From Rachicladosporium sp. CCFEE 5018 (lineage: Eukaryota > Ascomycota > Dothideomycetes > Cladosporiales > Cladosporiaceae), in the NCBI GenBank assembly GCA_002077045.2, contig KZ111172.1:188838-252837 (forward strand): a stretch of DNA of 64,000 bases. Reading direction: 5' to 3'. Made by a program: the position numbers and the translations under genes. Under the pieces are notes generated by a model. It did not search any database. It worked only from the letters and a program-made list of their open reading frames with translations, and was not told the origin of the DNA. This document shows positions 44,031-55,288 of the stretch, in pieces (the stretch's first letter is position 1; each line of letters opens with the position of its first letter).

Positions 44031-46019
44031 ATGCGAATCGACGAGATTATCAACCCGGATCCCCCACGGTTGCTACTCTTATTTGACGCTGAACAAGAAG
44101 ACATCCTACAGATCGCGGGAGATGTGCTTGGCGAGCCTTACGTGTGCATCGAGGCGATCGAGGCTTTGGGCAGCCATGTCGATGCATGCGTAATCGGGAT
44201 CTGCAATGCCCTCCTCTTGGAGCCTGGGTTGCTAAGAGAGGGAAGACGTAGCATCATTACGACGCACTGTCTAGATGTGGGCGATCAGCGGGACGAGGCT
44301 CTGACCGAGCATTGCGACTATGAGTATCTTTACACTCGATCGCCCTTCTTGCAACGTGATCTTGCGCGGTTCCTAGGCTTCGTGCTGGGTCAGATCAAGC
44401 CTCATGATGACCTCAAAGGCAAAACACGAACGACGCTGCTGAGCACGACATTCCCCGACATACGCTCAGCACTACCAAATTTGGATATTCTGTCAGTCGG
44501 AGCGGACTCGGTCGAGCTGCGTGTGGATCTGCTTGCAGAGCCCGGTCAAAGAAATCTGGACAGCCGACCAAGAGTGCCGAGTCTGAAGTACGTTGGCGAG
44601 CAAGTGATGGTCTTGAGGCAAAGGACGGAACTGCCCATCATCTTCACAATAAGATGCACGAACGAGAATGGAAGATTTCCAATGGACGATCCTTCGCTAT
44701 CGTACCATTACCTTCGCAAAGCCTTGCAATGGGGTTGCGAGTACCTTGATGTCGAGCTCTGGCTGCCACAAGATATTCGACAAAGACTGTCACAAGTGAA
44801 AGGCCATAGCAAGATCATCTCGGCGTTCCACGATTTCTCCGGCACCTTCAAATGGACTTCAGAGGAGGCGCAGGAGCTCTTTCGGCAAGGAGCAGTGTAT
44901 GGTGACGTGGTGAAAATGATCGCATTGATAACGAAGATGGAGCAAAATTACGATCTTGAGACCTTTCGATCAGGCATACAATCTGCGTACACGCATCCAC
45001 CCCTGTCTGGGTTGAACATGGGACCCATTGGACAGCTGTCTCGTACGCTCAACAAGGTCTTCACGCCCATAACGCACCCACTGCTACCAATCATCGCCGC
45101 GCCAGGCCAACTGAGCGCGGCCGAAATCAACGAGAGACTGCACTCGATGAGTCAACTGCCGAGCCTCGAACTCCTTGTGATGGGGGACGTACGCACGACT
45201 GGATTGGCCACATTCTTTGAAAAGTGTCTCAACGAGCTGAGTCTGCCGCATCAGATCGTGTCTGCCAGCCGGTCTTCAGCAGATGCCATTTCCCGTATGA
45301 TCAGCAAGGCAAACTTTGGTGGTGCTGTAATGTGCCCGCCGCTGCCCACAGTAGAGCTGAGAGAGAGCATGGGTATGTCTGAAGCTGCTACGGCTATTGG
45401 CCACGTCGACACCATTGTTGCACGTAGCAGTAAAGGCGCAGCCGCAACGTGTACGGCAGACAACGCCACTTGGAAAGGCATTCGAGCCACACTCACGCGG
45501 GACTTTGTGCCCTCAGCCTACGGCGGCCGCCCCGCCATCTTGCTCGCCAGTGAGGAGAGTTACGCTGCCGCTGCCATCTTCGCGCTGCGGAGCCTGAACG
45601 TTGAAACAATATATACGATTGGATTCAAGGCAAGGTCTTCTGCTGCGTCTCATATGCAGTACTTCAGTGGGCTTGATGATCTGAAGCGCGTTACGCCGCC
45701 CTTCGTGATTGTATCCGCACTGCCGGCTGAGAAGAGCGCCCTAGTGACACCGCTGCTCAAGTATTATGGTCGCAATGGCAGCGACGATCCAGCAAGCTCG
45801 AGCAGCTCAACCCACAGTGCCGGCAAAGTATTTCTGGATCTCAGCAACGGCCTGAAGAGACCAGATCCGGTAGCAGTAGCTACAGCGCTCGGCTGGGCAG
45901 CTTACGGTGTTGCTGATGTTCACGCGTGGACGGCAGTCGAGACCTTACGACTCCTGGTAGGCGAGAACGTTCCGTTCGACTTCGTCAAATTGGCCTCTGG
46001 CAACAGTCTGGTGCTGTGA
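44031..46019 (+). CDS. qutR: Quinate repressor-like protein (QutR/Qa-1S family), copy 1
   Basis: 662 codons. QutR/Qa-1S are regulators derived from the three C-terminal domains of the AROM shikimate enzyme and hold the quinate-utilisation genes off without inducer. Here the kinase-like first domain is short (about 150 residues) and lacks a Walker A motif: at the expected place is LLLLFDAEQEDILQIAG. The dehydroquinase-like domain follows (FPDIRSALPNLDI, DSVELRVDLL, IIFTIRCTNENGRFP, ISAFHDFSGTFKW, YGDVVKMIALI), with the family's catalytic His (FHDF) and Schiff-base Lys (DVVKM) positions retained. The C-terminal shikimate-dehydrogenase-like domain runs from about residue 335 (GQLSRTLNKVFTPITHPLLP) to the end (DVHAWTAVETLRLLVGENVP). 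It is shorter than the usual 850-930 aa. The end lies 14 bp from the convergent Zn2Cys6 gene. Confidence 0.82.
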   Translation: MRIDEIINPDPPRLLLLFDAEQEDILQIAGDVLGEPYVCIEAIEALGSHVDACVIGICNALLLEPGLLREGRRSIITTHCLDVGDQRDEALTEHCDYEYLYTRSPFLQRDLARFLGFVLGQIKPHDDLKGKTRTTLLSTTFPDIRSALPNLDILSVGADSVELRVDLLAEPGQRNLDSRPRVPSLKYVGEQVMVLRQRTELPIIFTIRCTNENGRFPMDDPSLSYHYLRKALQWGCEYLDVELWLPQDIRQRLSQVKGHSKIISAFHDFSGTFKWTSEEAQELFRQGAVYGDVVKMIALITKMEQNYDLETFRSGIQSAYTHPPLSGLNMGPIGQLSRTLNKVFTPITHPLLPIIAAPGQLSAAEINERLHSMSQLPSLELLVMGDVRTTGLATFFEKCLNELSLPHQIVSASRSSADAISRMISKANFGGAVMCPPLPTVELRESMGMSEAATAIGHVDTIVARSSKGAAATCTADNATWKGIRATLTRDFVPSAYGGRPAILLASEESYAAAAIFALRSLNVETIYTIGFKARSSAASHMQYFSGLDDLKRVTPPFVIVSALPAEKSALVTPLLKYYGRNGSDDPASSSSSTHSAGKVFLDLSNGLKRPDPVAVATALGWAAYGVADVHAWTAVETLRLLVGENVPFDFVKLASGNSLVL

Positions 46020-46033
46020 TGCTAAGGCGAGGC

Positions 46034-47592
46034 TCAGCCCTGGCCACCATGCAGAAACGAGTCAAGCTCGCTGAGTCCGACATCCTGCATACTGTCTTGC
46101 TCTGCCATCTGCCCGAGAAGCATCAGAAAAGGATCCTCCTCGACTCCGACATGCACGCGATCTGCGCTCATACTGTAGTCTCCGGGAGTCTGGTGGTTCC
46201 CAGAATACGCTTGCTGCCAAGTACCATGGCTGACATGATCTGGGACCTGATATGACAATGAGGGCTGGGCAACGGCCATGCCATCGTGGTGAGTAAAGTG
46301 GAGCCCCTGGCCGCTATCCATTACGTTGTGCTGAACATACGGCGAGTTGTGATACTGCGGCATCGTGGCCCGAGGCCAATGGTACGATGCCTGATCAGGC
46401 GTCTGGAGCTGTCGCGCTGGCGCGGCAAGCACCATATTGGCAGGTCTTCCGCTAGTAGCTACGACGGGTGGTACAACCGCTACAGGCTGCTCTACGTGAC
46501 GCTTTCTCGACTGCTGAGTGTCCTTGATAGGTCTTTGATGTGCAGTCCAATCCATTCTCATGGGTAGCTGAGATTGATGGAGGTCCGATGTAGACCCGGG
46601 CCATCCGAGCACAGCATCACCAGCATGTTGCCGAGTATCATGGAGGCTGTGCTGTTGAAACGCAGGGAGGACGGCCACGTCAACGAGACTGACACGTGCG
46701 CCATCGATCATGACTTCTGGATATCTGGCAAAAAAGTCTTCCATCTGGAACACTGGAGCATAGCGCATCGGATTATCTGCGAGAGACTTCACAAGCTGCG
46801 TGTGACTATTGTACACCAGCTTCAGAGTGTCAAGCTGCTGTTGCACACCAGCCCAGACAAGTCGAAGATCGGTCAATTGCACCATCTCACGCGAGAGGTA
46901 GTCAGCGCTGCGCGCGGCCAAGCTGCCATCTGTGGCGGAGAGGTAGTGCGCGCCATGGACGTGGATAGTGCCAGCTGTGGCTATACAATAGCCAACGAAC
47001 GAGGACCAGTCGAGTATTACAGCGTTCTTGCCAATCTCGACCAGCTCCGCGATAGCGTTGGCATGTACGAAGCACAAGTTTGTCGCCTCGATCTGCCATG
47101 ATTGGTTCTGACCAGGTCCGGTGAGCTCTGCAAGATCCATTGGTAGGAACGGCCGATAGATCAAACAATAAATCAGATGATACACCATCTTGCTCAGTAC
47201 TAACGCTGGACTGTCTGGCAGCCCATATGCCGAATCTAGTGCCTTAAAAGCGTCTTGCGTGGTCGTTGCCCACATGTTCAGCTCCACACGAAGCTTCGAG
47301 ATCGTAGACTGTGCATGCCATGGGAAGTGCGAATCACCTTTTACGCCACCTGCTGCGAGATATCGATTGGTCTCGCCGAGTATCTTAGTGATCCTCGCAA
47401 GCATCGCCAAGTTTGAGCTGCCAGCAAAAACGCCGTTGGTGCTCTGCACACCTTGGCTCGTGTGCTGCCATGAGTCCACCTGCATGGTCACATACTCGTC
47501 TGGGATCAGCGACGGTCTGGTCGAGCCTGTGGCCGCAAAGCGATCCATAAGATAGCATGACCAGAATAGGCCTCGACCGCATACCTGCTCTG
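46034..47592 (-). CDS. Zn2Cys6 transcription factor, copy 1, 5' part lost at gap
   Basis: The C-terminal 518 residues of the regulator seen whole at 55289-57802. The frame runs into the N run at 47593, so the zinc cluster and start are missing. Protein differences from copy 2 are scattered substitutions (for example AVILDW versus GVILDW, GARVSL versus GAHVSL) with no frameshift, consistent with an allele or recent duplicate. Confidence 0.85.
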
Positions 47593-47692
47593 NNNNNNNN
47601 NNNNNNNNNNNNNNNNNNNNNNNNNNNNNNNNNNNNNNNNNNNNNNNNNNNNNNNNNNNNNNNNNNNNNNNNNNNNNNNNNNNNNNNNNNNN
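47593..47692. other. Assembly gap, 100 N
   Basis: Exactly 100 N, the usual placeholder for a scaffold gap of unknown size. Reading frames that cross it (for example MLH3 joined to the Zn2Cys6 gene) are artificial. Confidence 0.98.
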
Positions 47693-50678
47693 CGAGAACG
47701 TCCTTCGTATCGACCAGGGGCGCCACACTGACTCTCCCGTGGGCACACATGAAAGGGAATGCGCAACGTCCTAGCTTGTCCAGCAATTCTCGACACTCTG
47801 GCATTGTAAGCACATCGTTGAACATGATCGCAGACCGACAGGCACGAGAATTCAGCATCTCGAGCAAGCCTTTGGGACAAGATCCGATCTTCCGCAACCA
47901 GCGATGGTCATCCCCCTCCCCGGCAGTGTTCACGTCAACTGAGTCTTCCGCCCTGGCTGGTCGGGGTCGCTGAGATCTGTCCGCGAGCGTCCAAATCTCG
48001 CGGCGTAGAAGTTCGATCAGCAGCTTCGGGAATAGCCTGCAACGCTCAATGATGACAGCTGGCAGCGCGAGCACACGTATCGTAGGCTGAACTTGGGCTT
48101 GGCGATTTTGGGGTGCGCCTGGAATCTCCGTCTGGCGATGAAGATCGAAAAGGATGCCCCAGCGAGCGAAGTGCTGCTCATGCAGCGCGAACAAATCAAG
48201 CTCCCTGGTAGAGACATCGAACGCGATCGGCTGCGCGAGTGCAGTGCTTGCGACGCCTGGCCTGCGAGCACTGGCCGAGTGACCACGTAGGGCGCTGATT
48301 TCGAGATCGGCTGGCGTACAGAGATCGGCCAGTAAGGCCTCGAGCATTACACGTTCGGAAGCAGCGTGCTGATCAATGATAACCAGCACCTTGGTCGCAT
48401 CGCCTTTAGTATCATCTCTGCATGTCAAGCTAGCAAGGATATACTTGCGATCGACTTGCTGTACGACTACAGCACTGCGAAGAGCAGACTTCGTAATCGT
48501 ACTTGCCCTGTCCGCGTCCGGGGTGAAAGCCGTCTGCACATCATGATAGGAATGAGCGCAGAGAATGCCACCTGTGTCTTCGCCAGGCAACCTGACCAGC
48601 GTGACGGGTATCTGACATTCGGTAGGCTTCGCGAAAACAGGATTCTTCCAGTCTAGCAAGTGACTTTTTTGTTTGTGTATCACACTCCGGATTGGGTCGC
48701 CTCGACGTGCTAAGGTTAGGGGTCTACCAGCGGATGTTGTCGCTGTATTGATACCTGCAGATTGTCTTGCACGTACTGATCCTGGTAGATGGGGTTGTCC
48801 AGCCACATCAGCAAGACATATGGGCAGTACGATGCCAGTCCGTGTGTTGATGGTGAAAGCTTGCCCAGTGCGTGGGTCAGTCCAGGCAGTAGTGTGATCA
48901 TCGCACGTCTGGCCGGAGTCAGTCGCCCTCGGAGAACAATCGGGATCAGAATGAGCAACTGCTGCGATCATGTCAGAGTCATTGATGCCACCGAAGTGGT
49001 CACTGGAGAGGGTGTCATCTTCGACGATAAGTGTTTGCACCGCCTTGTCCGGCCGTGGTCGGTGTGAAGCTGATCGACTAGTATGCAACGAACCCAACGG
49101 TCGAGGTTTTAGGCCGTCGGCATATCGGGCGTGCTTCGTTGTCGAGCCTATCTGCCCTTCTGGAGCCGTCCTTGGCTTGCGACTCTCCCACACAGCGAGC
49201 AAGCTTCGTCTTCCGGATTTGATGCGACTCAGAGAGTCTGCAGTGCTCGGTCTAATACTCCCTAACATATCGCTAACAGGCCACACGTCATCACGTATAT
49301 CGATGTCGGGCAGGCTTTGATCCACAATGCGCTGCTGCTGCAACGAGTGACTCTTTCTCGGGTCGTTCGCCCGCCGTCGTTTGTTACGCGGTCTATACCC
49401 TTGCGCTGTGAGCCACTGTCGCACCATTGCATCAAGCACGTCGAGAATGAGTCTCAGCTCGCTCTCGGTACCTGCGGTGGCCTGCAGCGGGCCTGGGTCT
49501 GCTTCGCTACGCCGTATTTGCAGTACGAACATGGGCCAGCGATCAACGCCTCTGGTGCCACGCGTCGACTTGAGCGTATGGCCATCCAACTTGAAACGTC
49601 GATCACGTTGACGGCGCAACAAATCAGCTTCGTCCGGGATCCCCTGTTCGTCTTCGACAAAACCGAAGCTGCTGTTCTCGAAGATCTTGTTGATGCAGTC
49701 GTACAACTCGCAATCGCCGCCTGTCGCGTTACACGGTCGGGGACCAATACTTACGAATTGACATGTTTTCGAGGCCGCAGGCTCAGTGCATATCATTCCA
49801 CGCACTGCAATCCGCAGTGTTGATGCAGATACCGGGATCCACTTCGCGCGGGTACTGTGCTCTGCAAGCCCAGCCTGGAACATGACTGACAGTGCGTCTC
49901 GCACGTCGAACCGAGCACCGATGCCATCCAACCGATTTAGACCCTTCTCCGTAAGTACTGCAGAAACTGTGTGGTGGCTTGTTGAGAGCGTCACTGTTCT
50001 GCTGGCCTCCTCTGCATCACGAGGTTTGATGATGCATGGGCTTCTCCAAGCAACCAGCAATGCGACGAGATTGTGCTTTATATTCGTCCAGGTTTTGAGG
50101 TCATGTGTTCGGCCGACATCGTGAGATAGCGTACGCTGTTTTAGCCTCACCGGCATATTGCCGAAAATGTCTTTCACAACTACTTCAGTACCATGAGTGC
50201 TGATACCAAAACACGGCGCATCGTGGCCTCCTGCACCGATCTGGCTTACCAACCTCTTACCTTGATGTATGGTCATATTCGCACCTAGGTCCTCAGTGAC
50301 ACAGCGGGAATTGATGCTCAAATAAGCGAGACTGGACAGGGACGCCAGGAATGTGCCGCTACGCCCATGTACCGCTTCGACGGCATCATCCTCGACTCGT
50401 GAGGTACAGTACATTCGACAGAGCCCGCCATCAGCGAGGAATTCGCGTGATGGTACGCCGTAGCCGTCATCGCTCACGGAACAAGCGCTGCGTGGTAGGC
50501 TGACCGAGATATCGATTCTGCTTGCATTGGCGTCGAGACTGTTGCAGACGAGACCAATCACAACATCGTGGATACTGGTGATAGTCTTCGAGGATTGGAC
50601 TTGAGCCCTTGTGGAGATGGGGAGTAGTTGAATGCGTGGTAGTACCGTGTGGCGTTTACTAGTGCTCTGTTCGTCCAT
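47693..50678 (-). CDS. MLH3: Mlh3, copy 2, 3' end lost at gap
   Basis: Same protein as copy 1 from the start codon to about residue 995; the last 40 or so residues fall in the gap. Differences from copy 1 noticed in the protein are confined to the C-terminal domain (LGAP versus PGAP, TVRVL versus TIRVL, LRGEIW versus LRREIW). All ATPase and endonuclease motifs described for copy 1 are present. Confidence 0.9.
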
Positions 50679-51101
50679 GTGCGCGTCGCTTCAGGGGGTC
50701 GGGTTCACCCCAGGATAAGCTGCTGCAGACAACATGGACATTATAGTTTCTCGTCCATCTGTCGACCCCACAGATCGCCATATATTGCGTAAAGAGAGTG
50801 TATATGCAAGGGAGGTAATGTCATGAACATGATCTGAAAGTAGATTTACCAAGGCGTATGTTCCCCAGACGGTACCGAACGCGGGCCGGAGCCGCAGGCG
50901 CGTCACAGGGCAAGCAAGCATCGCCCTGCCTTCGTTACCTCCCGCCCTTCTCCTGCATACCGTTAAGTCCGAGCCATACCTGCGCATTGAGCAATCGACT
51001 GCACTGGCAAGACCGCACTTCCATCTACAGAGTACGCTGTATAGCGCCCATCAATACCTATCGCTATAAGTGGAGGCACGAGAGTAAGGATCGCGCCGGT
51101 C

Positions 51102-52429
51102 ATGGCCACTACGGAGACAACGACGCGGCCTGCGGGTAAGTTCCGAAGCCACGTAGCGGAGGTTCGACGATAGCTGACCGACGCTCAGCAGAGAGGCCGA
51201 CCAAACACAGACCATTCGCCGCCTGGGTGAAGCGCTTCACGAATTCGAAAAAGGCGAAGAAGGGAAGCAAGAACGGTGTCGGCAACAACCCGTACCCCGA
51301 ATCTGGGTTCGTCCGTCAACATTCACCACGCAGTAGCCATGATGGGCAGCTATCTATTGTTACGCCGGCATCGAACGGCCACACCGAGAATGGTAGCATG
51401 CTCTCGGGTCATCTACCCGACAAGGACGGGAGGAGCGCAGCGCCTACTGTAGCTACCAACCCAGATACTGTACACAGCAGAGCCTACACGAGCACAACAG
51501 GAGGTGGCGCAGTAAGCAGTACGGATGCCGGCAATAACAGCACGTTCAGCTCGCCGAACCAGAGTGAGCGGTCGTTGACGACAACGCTCACGACTATTCA
51601 ATCGATGTCGCCAGCAAACACACTACAGAATGCAGCAAGCGCGCCTTCGCATGGCTCAGGCGGGCCGGTCATGTTTAGCCATCAGTATCCTGTTTCGCCT
51701 GCGCCATCTCACCTCACGCAGTTCTCGGCAATTCCGCGTCATCTCACAGCGGATAATCGGCCCACCGGCGACAGCAACAGCACTGTTCTCACGGACGATG
51801 CAAGCATTATGACGCTTGCATCTTCCTCGAAACGCCGGAGACGCAGTATGGAGTCGAACGCGTCAATGCGCGCACTTGCACCAAACTCACTCTGGGGCAA
51901 CAGCCGCGAATCACTTCCGCTCAGCGTTCTTTCTGGCACAGCAGATGCAAGTTCACCCAGTGGTGGTTTGTTTTCATCACGGCCATCAATCGGCGGCATC
52001 GCGTCCGCCGAACGAGCTAGTGTCTACAGCAGCCAAGGTGTTGCAGCTCCTGCTATCGCCAGTAAGAGGAACAGCTATTATCAACGCAATAAGGACCTTA
52101 GCGACGGCAAATCGCTGCGCAGCATCAACAATCTCGACTCGCGCTCGCAGTATGACGCGAAGAGTATGACTGATGCGCGCAGTATGCATGAAGCTCGAAA
52201 TGCTGACGTGGCTTCGCTGAGGAACTACGAGGGGAGCGTGAGATCGGGTGCGCTGGGCCATGGTAGGAACGACAGCATACCAGGTAGCATTGGCAGCCCG
52301 CTTGCTAGCCCACTGATTCGGCATGCGAGCACTAGTGGTGCTTTGAGTCGTCGGAGCAGTGACTGGCAACGCGAGACCATTGAGGACGATGACAGTCATC
52401 GAGAAGCCCTGGAGAAGGTGGTGTATTGA
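51102..52429 (+). CDS. Conserved Ser-rich fungal protein, copy 2
   Basis: Exons 51102-51135 and 51189-52429, identical in protein to copy 1 (41847-43174), including the CAGCAG acceptor. See copy 1 for the description. It adds no independent evidence of function because this part of the block is identical between copies. Confidence 0.8.
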
Positions 52430-53285
52430 TGGACGCATGAGGACGCATGGGCTCTACAACTCAGAGACTGCTTTCTACTAGCATATGGGACTGCTGGCGT
52501 ACATTGGGAAGTGAATAGATACCCTTGTTGGCATTGCGTTTGTAGGCATTGGTACAGATGATCACTGGTGGTGACACGAATAAGCTCCAGCAGATGCGTT
52601 TCAGCGAGGAAGCCAAAGTGCCGTTTCAGATCATGCCAAGCATCAGACTTCCATCGCACAAACAGCACACGTAGATCGTGGCGTATCTCTACCAATTTAC
52701 ACTGCATCACGGCAACGATCGCCGACGATAATGCGACGCAGATATGCATACTCCTGGCAAAGTCTCCATCAATTGGCGGATGATCTGCGCATATAGCAGT
52801 GAGCCTGCATGAGCCCACCTTGGGCGCCCACGTTTCCGAGTTCCGGTTAAAGTCAGCGCATTTGCATTTGCTGTCATTGGATCATTGTATCTTGATCAAC
52901 GACCCAACGCGGTATACGCTTGCGCAAAGGATGTAGTCAGTGATGGAATCCCATCCCGACTACGGCGGCGTAGGCTCCACCATCACTGGAGGTTCCAGTA
53001 ACGTTCAGTATTCCTTTCTTAACCTTTGAAGTCCCGAAAGTCACATTGTGCCTGGCGTGGCGCGGCAACTGAAGGTCTCTGCTCTGGACCACACTGAGAG
53101 CTTTGTTACACGGGAAGCAAGTGAGCTAGTAGATCGAACTCACTTGTAGACTCCGGCGTGCGCCACGGCCGAAGACAGGATCTCGTTCAGTCTCAGTGCG
53201 ATGAATATCGACACCGACCGTGCAGCCGGACCTTCTCCCAGATCTAGTACCTTATCGGACCCCTTCCAGGACGGTTTAGAGGACG

Positions 53286-55274
53286 ATGCGAATCGACGAG
53301 ATTATCAACCCGGATCCCCCACGGTTGCTACTCTTATTTGACGCTGAACAAGAAGACATCCTACAGATCGCGGGAGATGTGCTTGGCGAGCCTTACGTGT
53401 GCATCGAGGCGATCGAGGCTTTGGGCAGCCATGTCGATGCATGCGTAATCGGGATCTGCAATGCCCTCCTCTTGGAGCCTGGGTTGCTAAGAGAGGGAAG
53501 ACGTAGCATCATTACGACGCACTGTCTAGATGTGGGCGATCAGCGGGACGAGGCTCTGACCGAGCATTGCGACTATGAGTATCTTTACACTCGATCGCCC
53601 TTCTTGCAACGTGATCTTGCGCGGTTCCTAGGCTTCGTGCTGGGTCAGATCAAGCCTCATGATGACCTCAAAGGCAAAACACGAACGACGCTGCTGAGCA
53701 CGACATTCCCCGACATACGCTCAGCACTACCAAATTTGGATATTCTGTCAGTCGGAGCGGACTCGGTCGAGCTGCGTGTGGATCTGCTTGCAGAGCCCGG
53801 TCAAAGAAATCTGGACAGCCGACCAAGAGTGCCGAGTCTGAAGTACGTTGGCGAGCAAGTGATGGTCTTGAGGCAAAGGACGGAACTGCCAATCATCTTC
53901 ACAATAAGATGCACGAACGAGAATGGAAGATTTCCGATGGACGATCCTTCGCTATCGTACCATTACCTTCGCAAAGCCTTGCAATGGGGTTGCGAGTACC
54001 TTGATGTCGAGCTCTGGCTGCCACAAGATGTTCGACAAAGACTGTCACAAGTGAAAGGCCATAGCAAGATCATCTCGGCGTTCCACGACTTCTCCGGCAC
54101 CTTCAAATGGACTTCAGAGGAGGCGCAGGAGCTCTTTCGGCAAGGAGCAGTATATGGCGACGTGGTGAAAATGATCGCATTGATAACGAAGGTGGAGCAA
54201 AATTACGATCTTGAGACCTTTCGATCAGGCATACAATCTGCGTACACGCATCCACCCCTGTCTGGGTTGAACATGGGACCTATTGGACAGCTGTCTCGTA
54301 CGCTCAACACGGTCTTCACGCCCATAACGCACCCACTGCTACCAATCATCGCCGCGCCAGGCCAACTGAGCGCGGCCGAAATCAACGAGAGACTGCACTC
54401 GATGAGTCAACTGCCGAGCCTCGAACTCCTTGTGATGGGGGATGTACGCACGACTGGATTGGCCACATTCTTTGAAAAGTGTCTCAACGAGCTGAGTCTG
54501 CCGCATCAGATCGTGTCTGCCGGCCGGTCTTCAGCAGATGCCATTTCCCGTATGATCAGCAAGGCAAACTTCGGTGGTGCTGTAATGTGCCCGCCGCTGC
54601 CCGCAATGGAGCTGAGAGAGAGCATGGGTATGTCTGAAGCTGCTACGGCCATTGGCCACGTCGACACCATTGTTGCACGTAGCAGTAAAGGCGCAGCCGC
54701 AACGTGTACGGCAGACAATGCCACTTGGAAAGGCATTCGAGCCACACTCACGCGGGACTTTGTGCCCTCAGCCTACGGCGGCCGCCCCGCCATCTTGCTC
54801 GCCAGTGAGGAGAGTTACGCTGCCGCTGCCATCTTCGCGCTGCGGAGCCTGAATGTTGGAACAATATATACGATTGGATTCAAGGCAAGGCCTTCTGCTG
54901 CGTCTCATATGCAGTACTTCAGTGGGCTTGATGATCTGAAGCGCGTTATGCCGCCCTTCGTGATTGTGTCCGCACTGCCGGCTGAGAAGAGCGCCCTAGT
55001 GACACCGCTGCTCAAGTATTATGGTCGCAATGGCAGCGAAGATCCAGCAAGCTCGAGCAGCTCAACCCACAGTGCCGGCAAAGTATTTCTGGATCTCAGC
55101 AACGGTCTGAAGAGACCAGATCCGGTAGCAGTAGCTACAGCGCTCGGCTGGGCAGCTTACGGTGTTGCTGATGTTCACGCGTGGACGGCAGTCGAGACGT
55201 TACGACTCCTGGTAGGCGAGAACGTTCCGTTCGACTTCGTCAAATTGGCCTCTGGCAACAGTCTGGTGCTGTGA
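53286..55274 (+). CDS. qutR: Quinate repressor-like protein (QutR/Qa-1S family), copy 2
   Basis: 662 codons, with about ten amino-acid replacements relative to copy 1, all in the second half of the protein or close to it (for example QDIRQ/QDVRQ, TKMEQ/TKVEQ, LNKVF/LNTVF, LPTVEL/LPAMEL, RVTPP/RVMPP). The frame and the dehydroquinase His and Lys positions are kept. The same shortened, P-loop-less kinase-like domain and the same apparent upstream frame break occur, but that region is identical between copies and so is not independent support. Confidence 0.82.
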   Translation: MRIDEIINPDPPRLLLLFDAEQEDILQIAGDVLGEPYVCIEAIEALGSHVDACVIGICNALLLEPGLLREGRRSIITTHCLDVGDQRDEALTEHCDYEYLYTRSPFLQRDLARFLGFVLGQIKPHDDLKGKTRTTLLSTTFPDIRSALPNLDILSVGADSVELRVDLLAEPGQRNLDSRPRVPSLKYVGEQVMVLRQRTELPIIFTIRCTNENGRFPMDDPSLSYHYLRKALQWGCEYLDVELWLPQDVRQRLSQVKGHSKIISAFHDFSGTFKWTSEEAQELFRQGAVYGDVVKMIALITKVEQNYDLETFRSGIQSAYTHPPLSGLNMGPIGQLSRTLNTVFTPITHPLLPIIAAPGQLSAAEINERLHSMSQLPSLELLVMGDVRTTGLATFFEKCLNELSLPHQIVSAGRSSADAISRMISKANFGGAVMCPPLPAMELRESMGMSEAATAIGHVDTIVARSSKGAAATCTADNATWKGIRATLTRDFVPSAYGGRPAILLASEESYAAAAIFALRSLNVGTIYTIGFKARPSAASHMQYFSGLDDLKRVMPPFVIVSALPAEKSALVTPLLKYYGRNGSEDPASSSSSTHSAGKVFLDLSNGLKRPDPVAVATALGWAAYGVADVHAWTAVETLRLLVGENVPFDFVKLASGNSLVL

Positions 55275-55288
55275 TGCTAAGGCGAGGC

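Larger units (their letters stand above)
38438..47592. repeat. Large repeated block, copy 1 (9,155 bp)
   Basis: It matches 47693-56847 at a constant offset of 9,255 bp without visible indels. It contains most of MLH3, the Ser-rich gene, the quinate-repressor-like gene and the 3' two thirds of the Zn2Cys6 gene. By eye the copies are identical from about 38940 to 44635, with clustered substitutions on both sides (for example 38747, 38825, 38859, 38866-38867, 38939, 44636, 44681). It ends exactly at the first N run. Confidence 0.92.

Noticed and set aside
44069..44111. A 43-bp intron (GTTGCT...CTACAG) joining the frame at 43946 to the quinate-repressor-like gene
   Set aside because: The frames would match, but the donor is poor, the intron is shorter than nearly all others here, and it would remove LLLLFDAEQEDILQIAG, which aligns with the family's first strand and helix.
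47385..50678. Open frame running from MLH3 through the N run into sequence before the gap
   Set aside because: The frame is continuous only because Ns are not read as stops. It would fuse MLH3 to an unrelated frame of the Zn2Cys6 gene. The same applies to the frames that cross 60466-60565.
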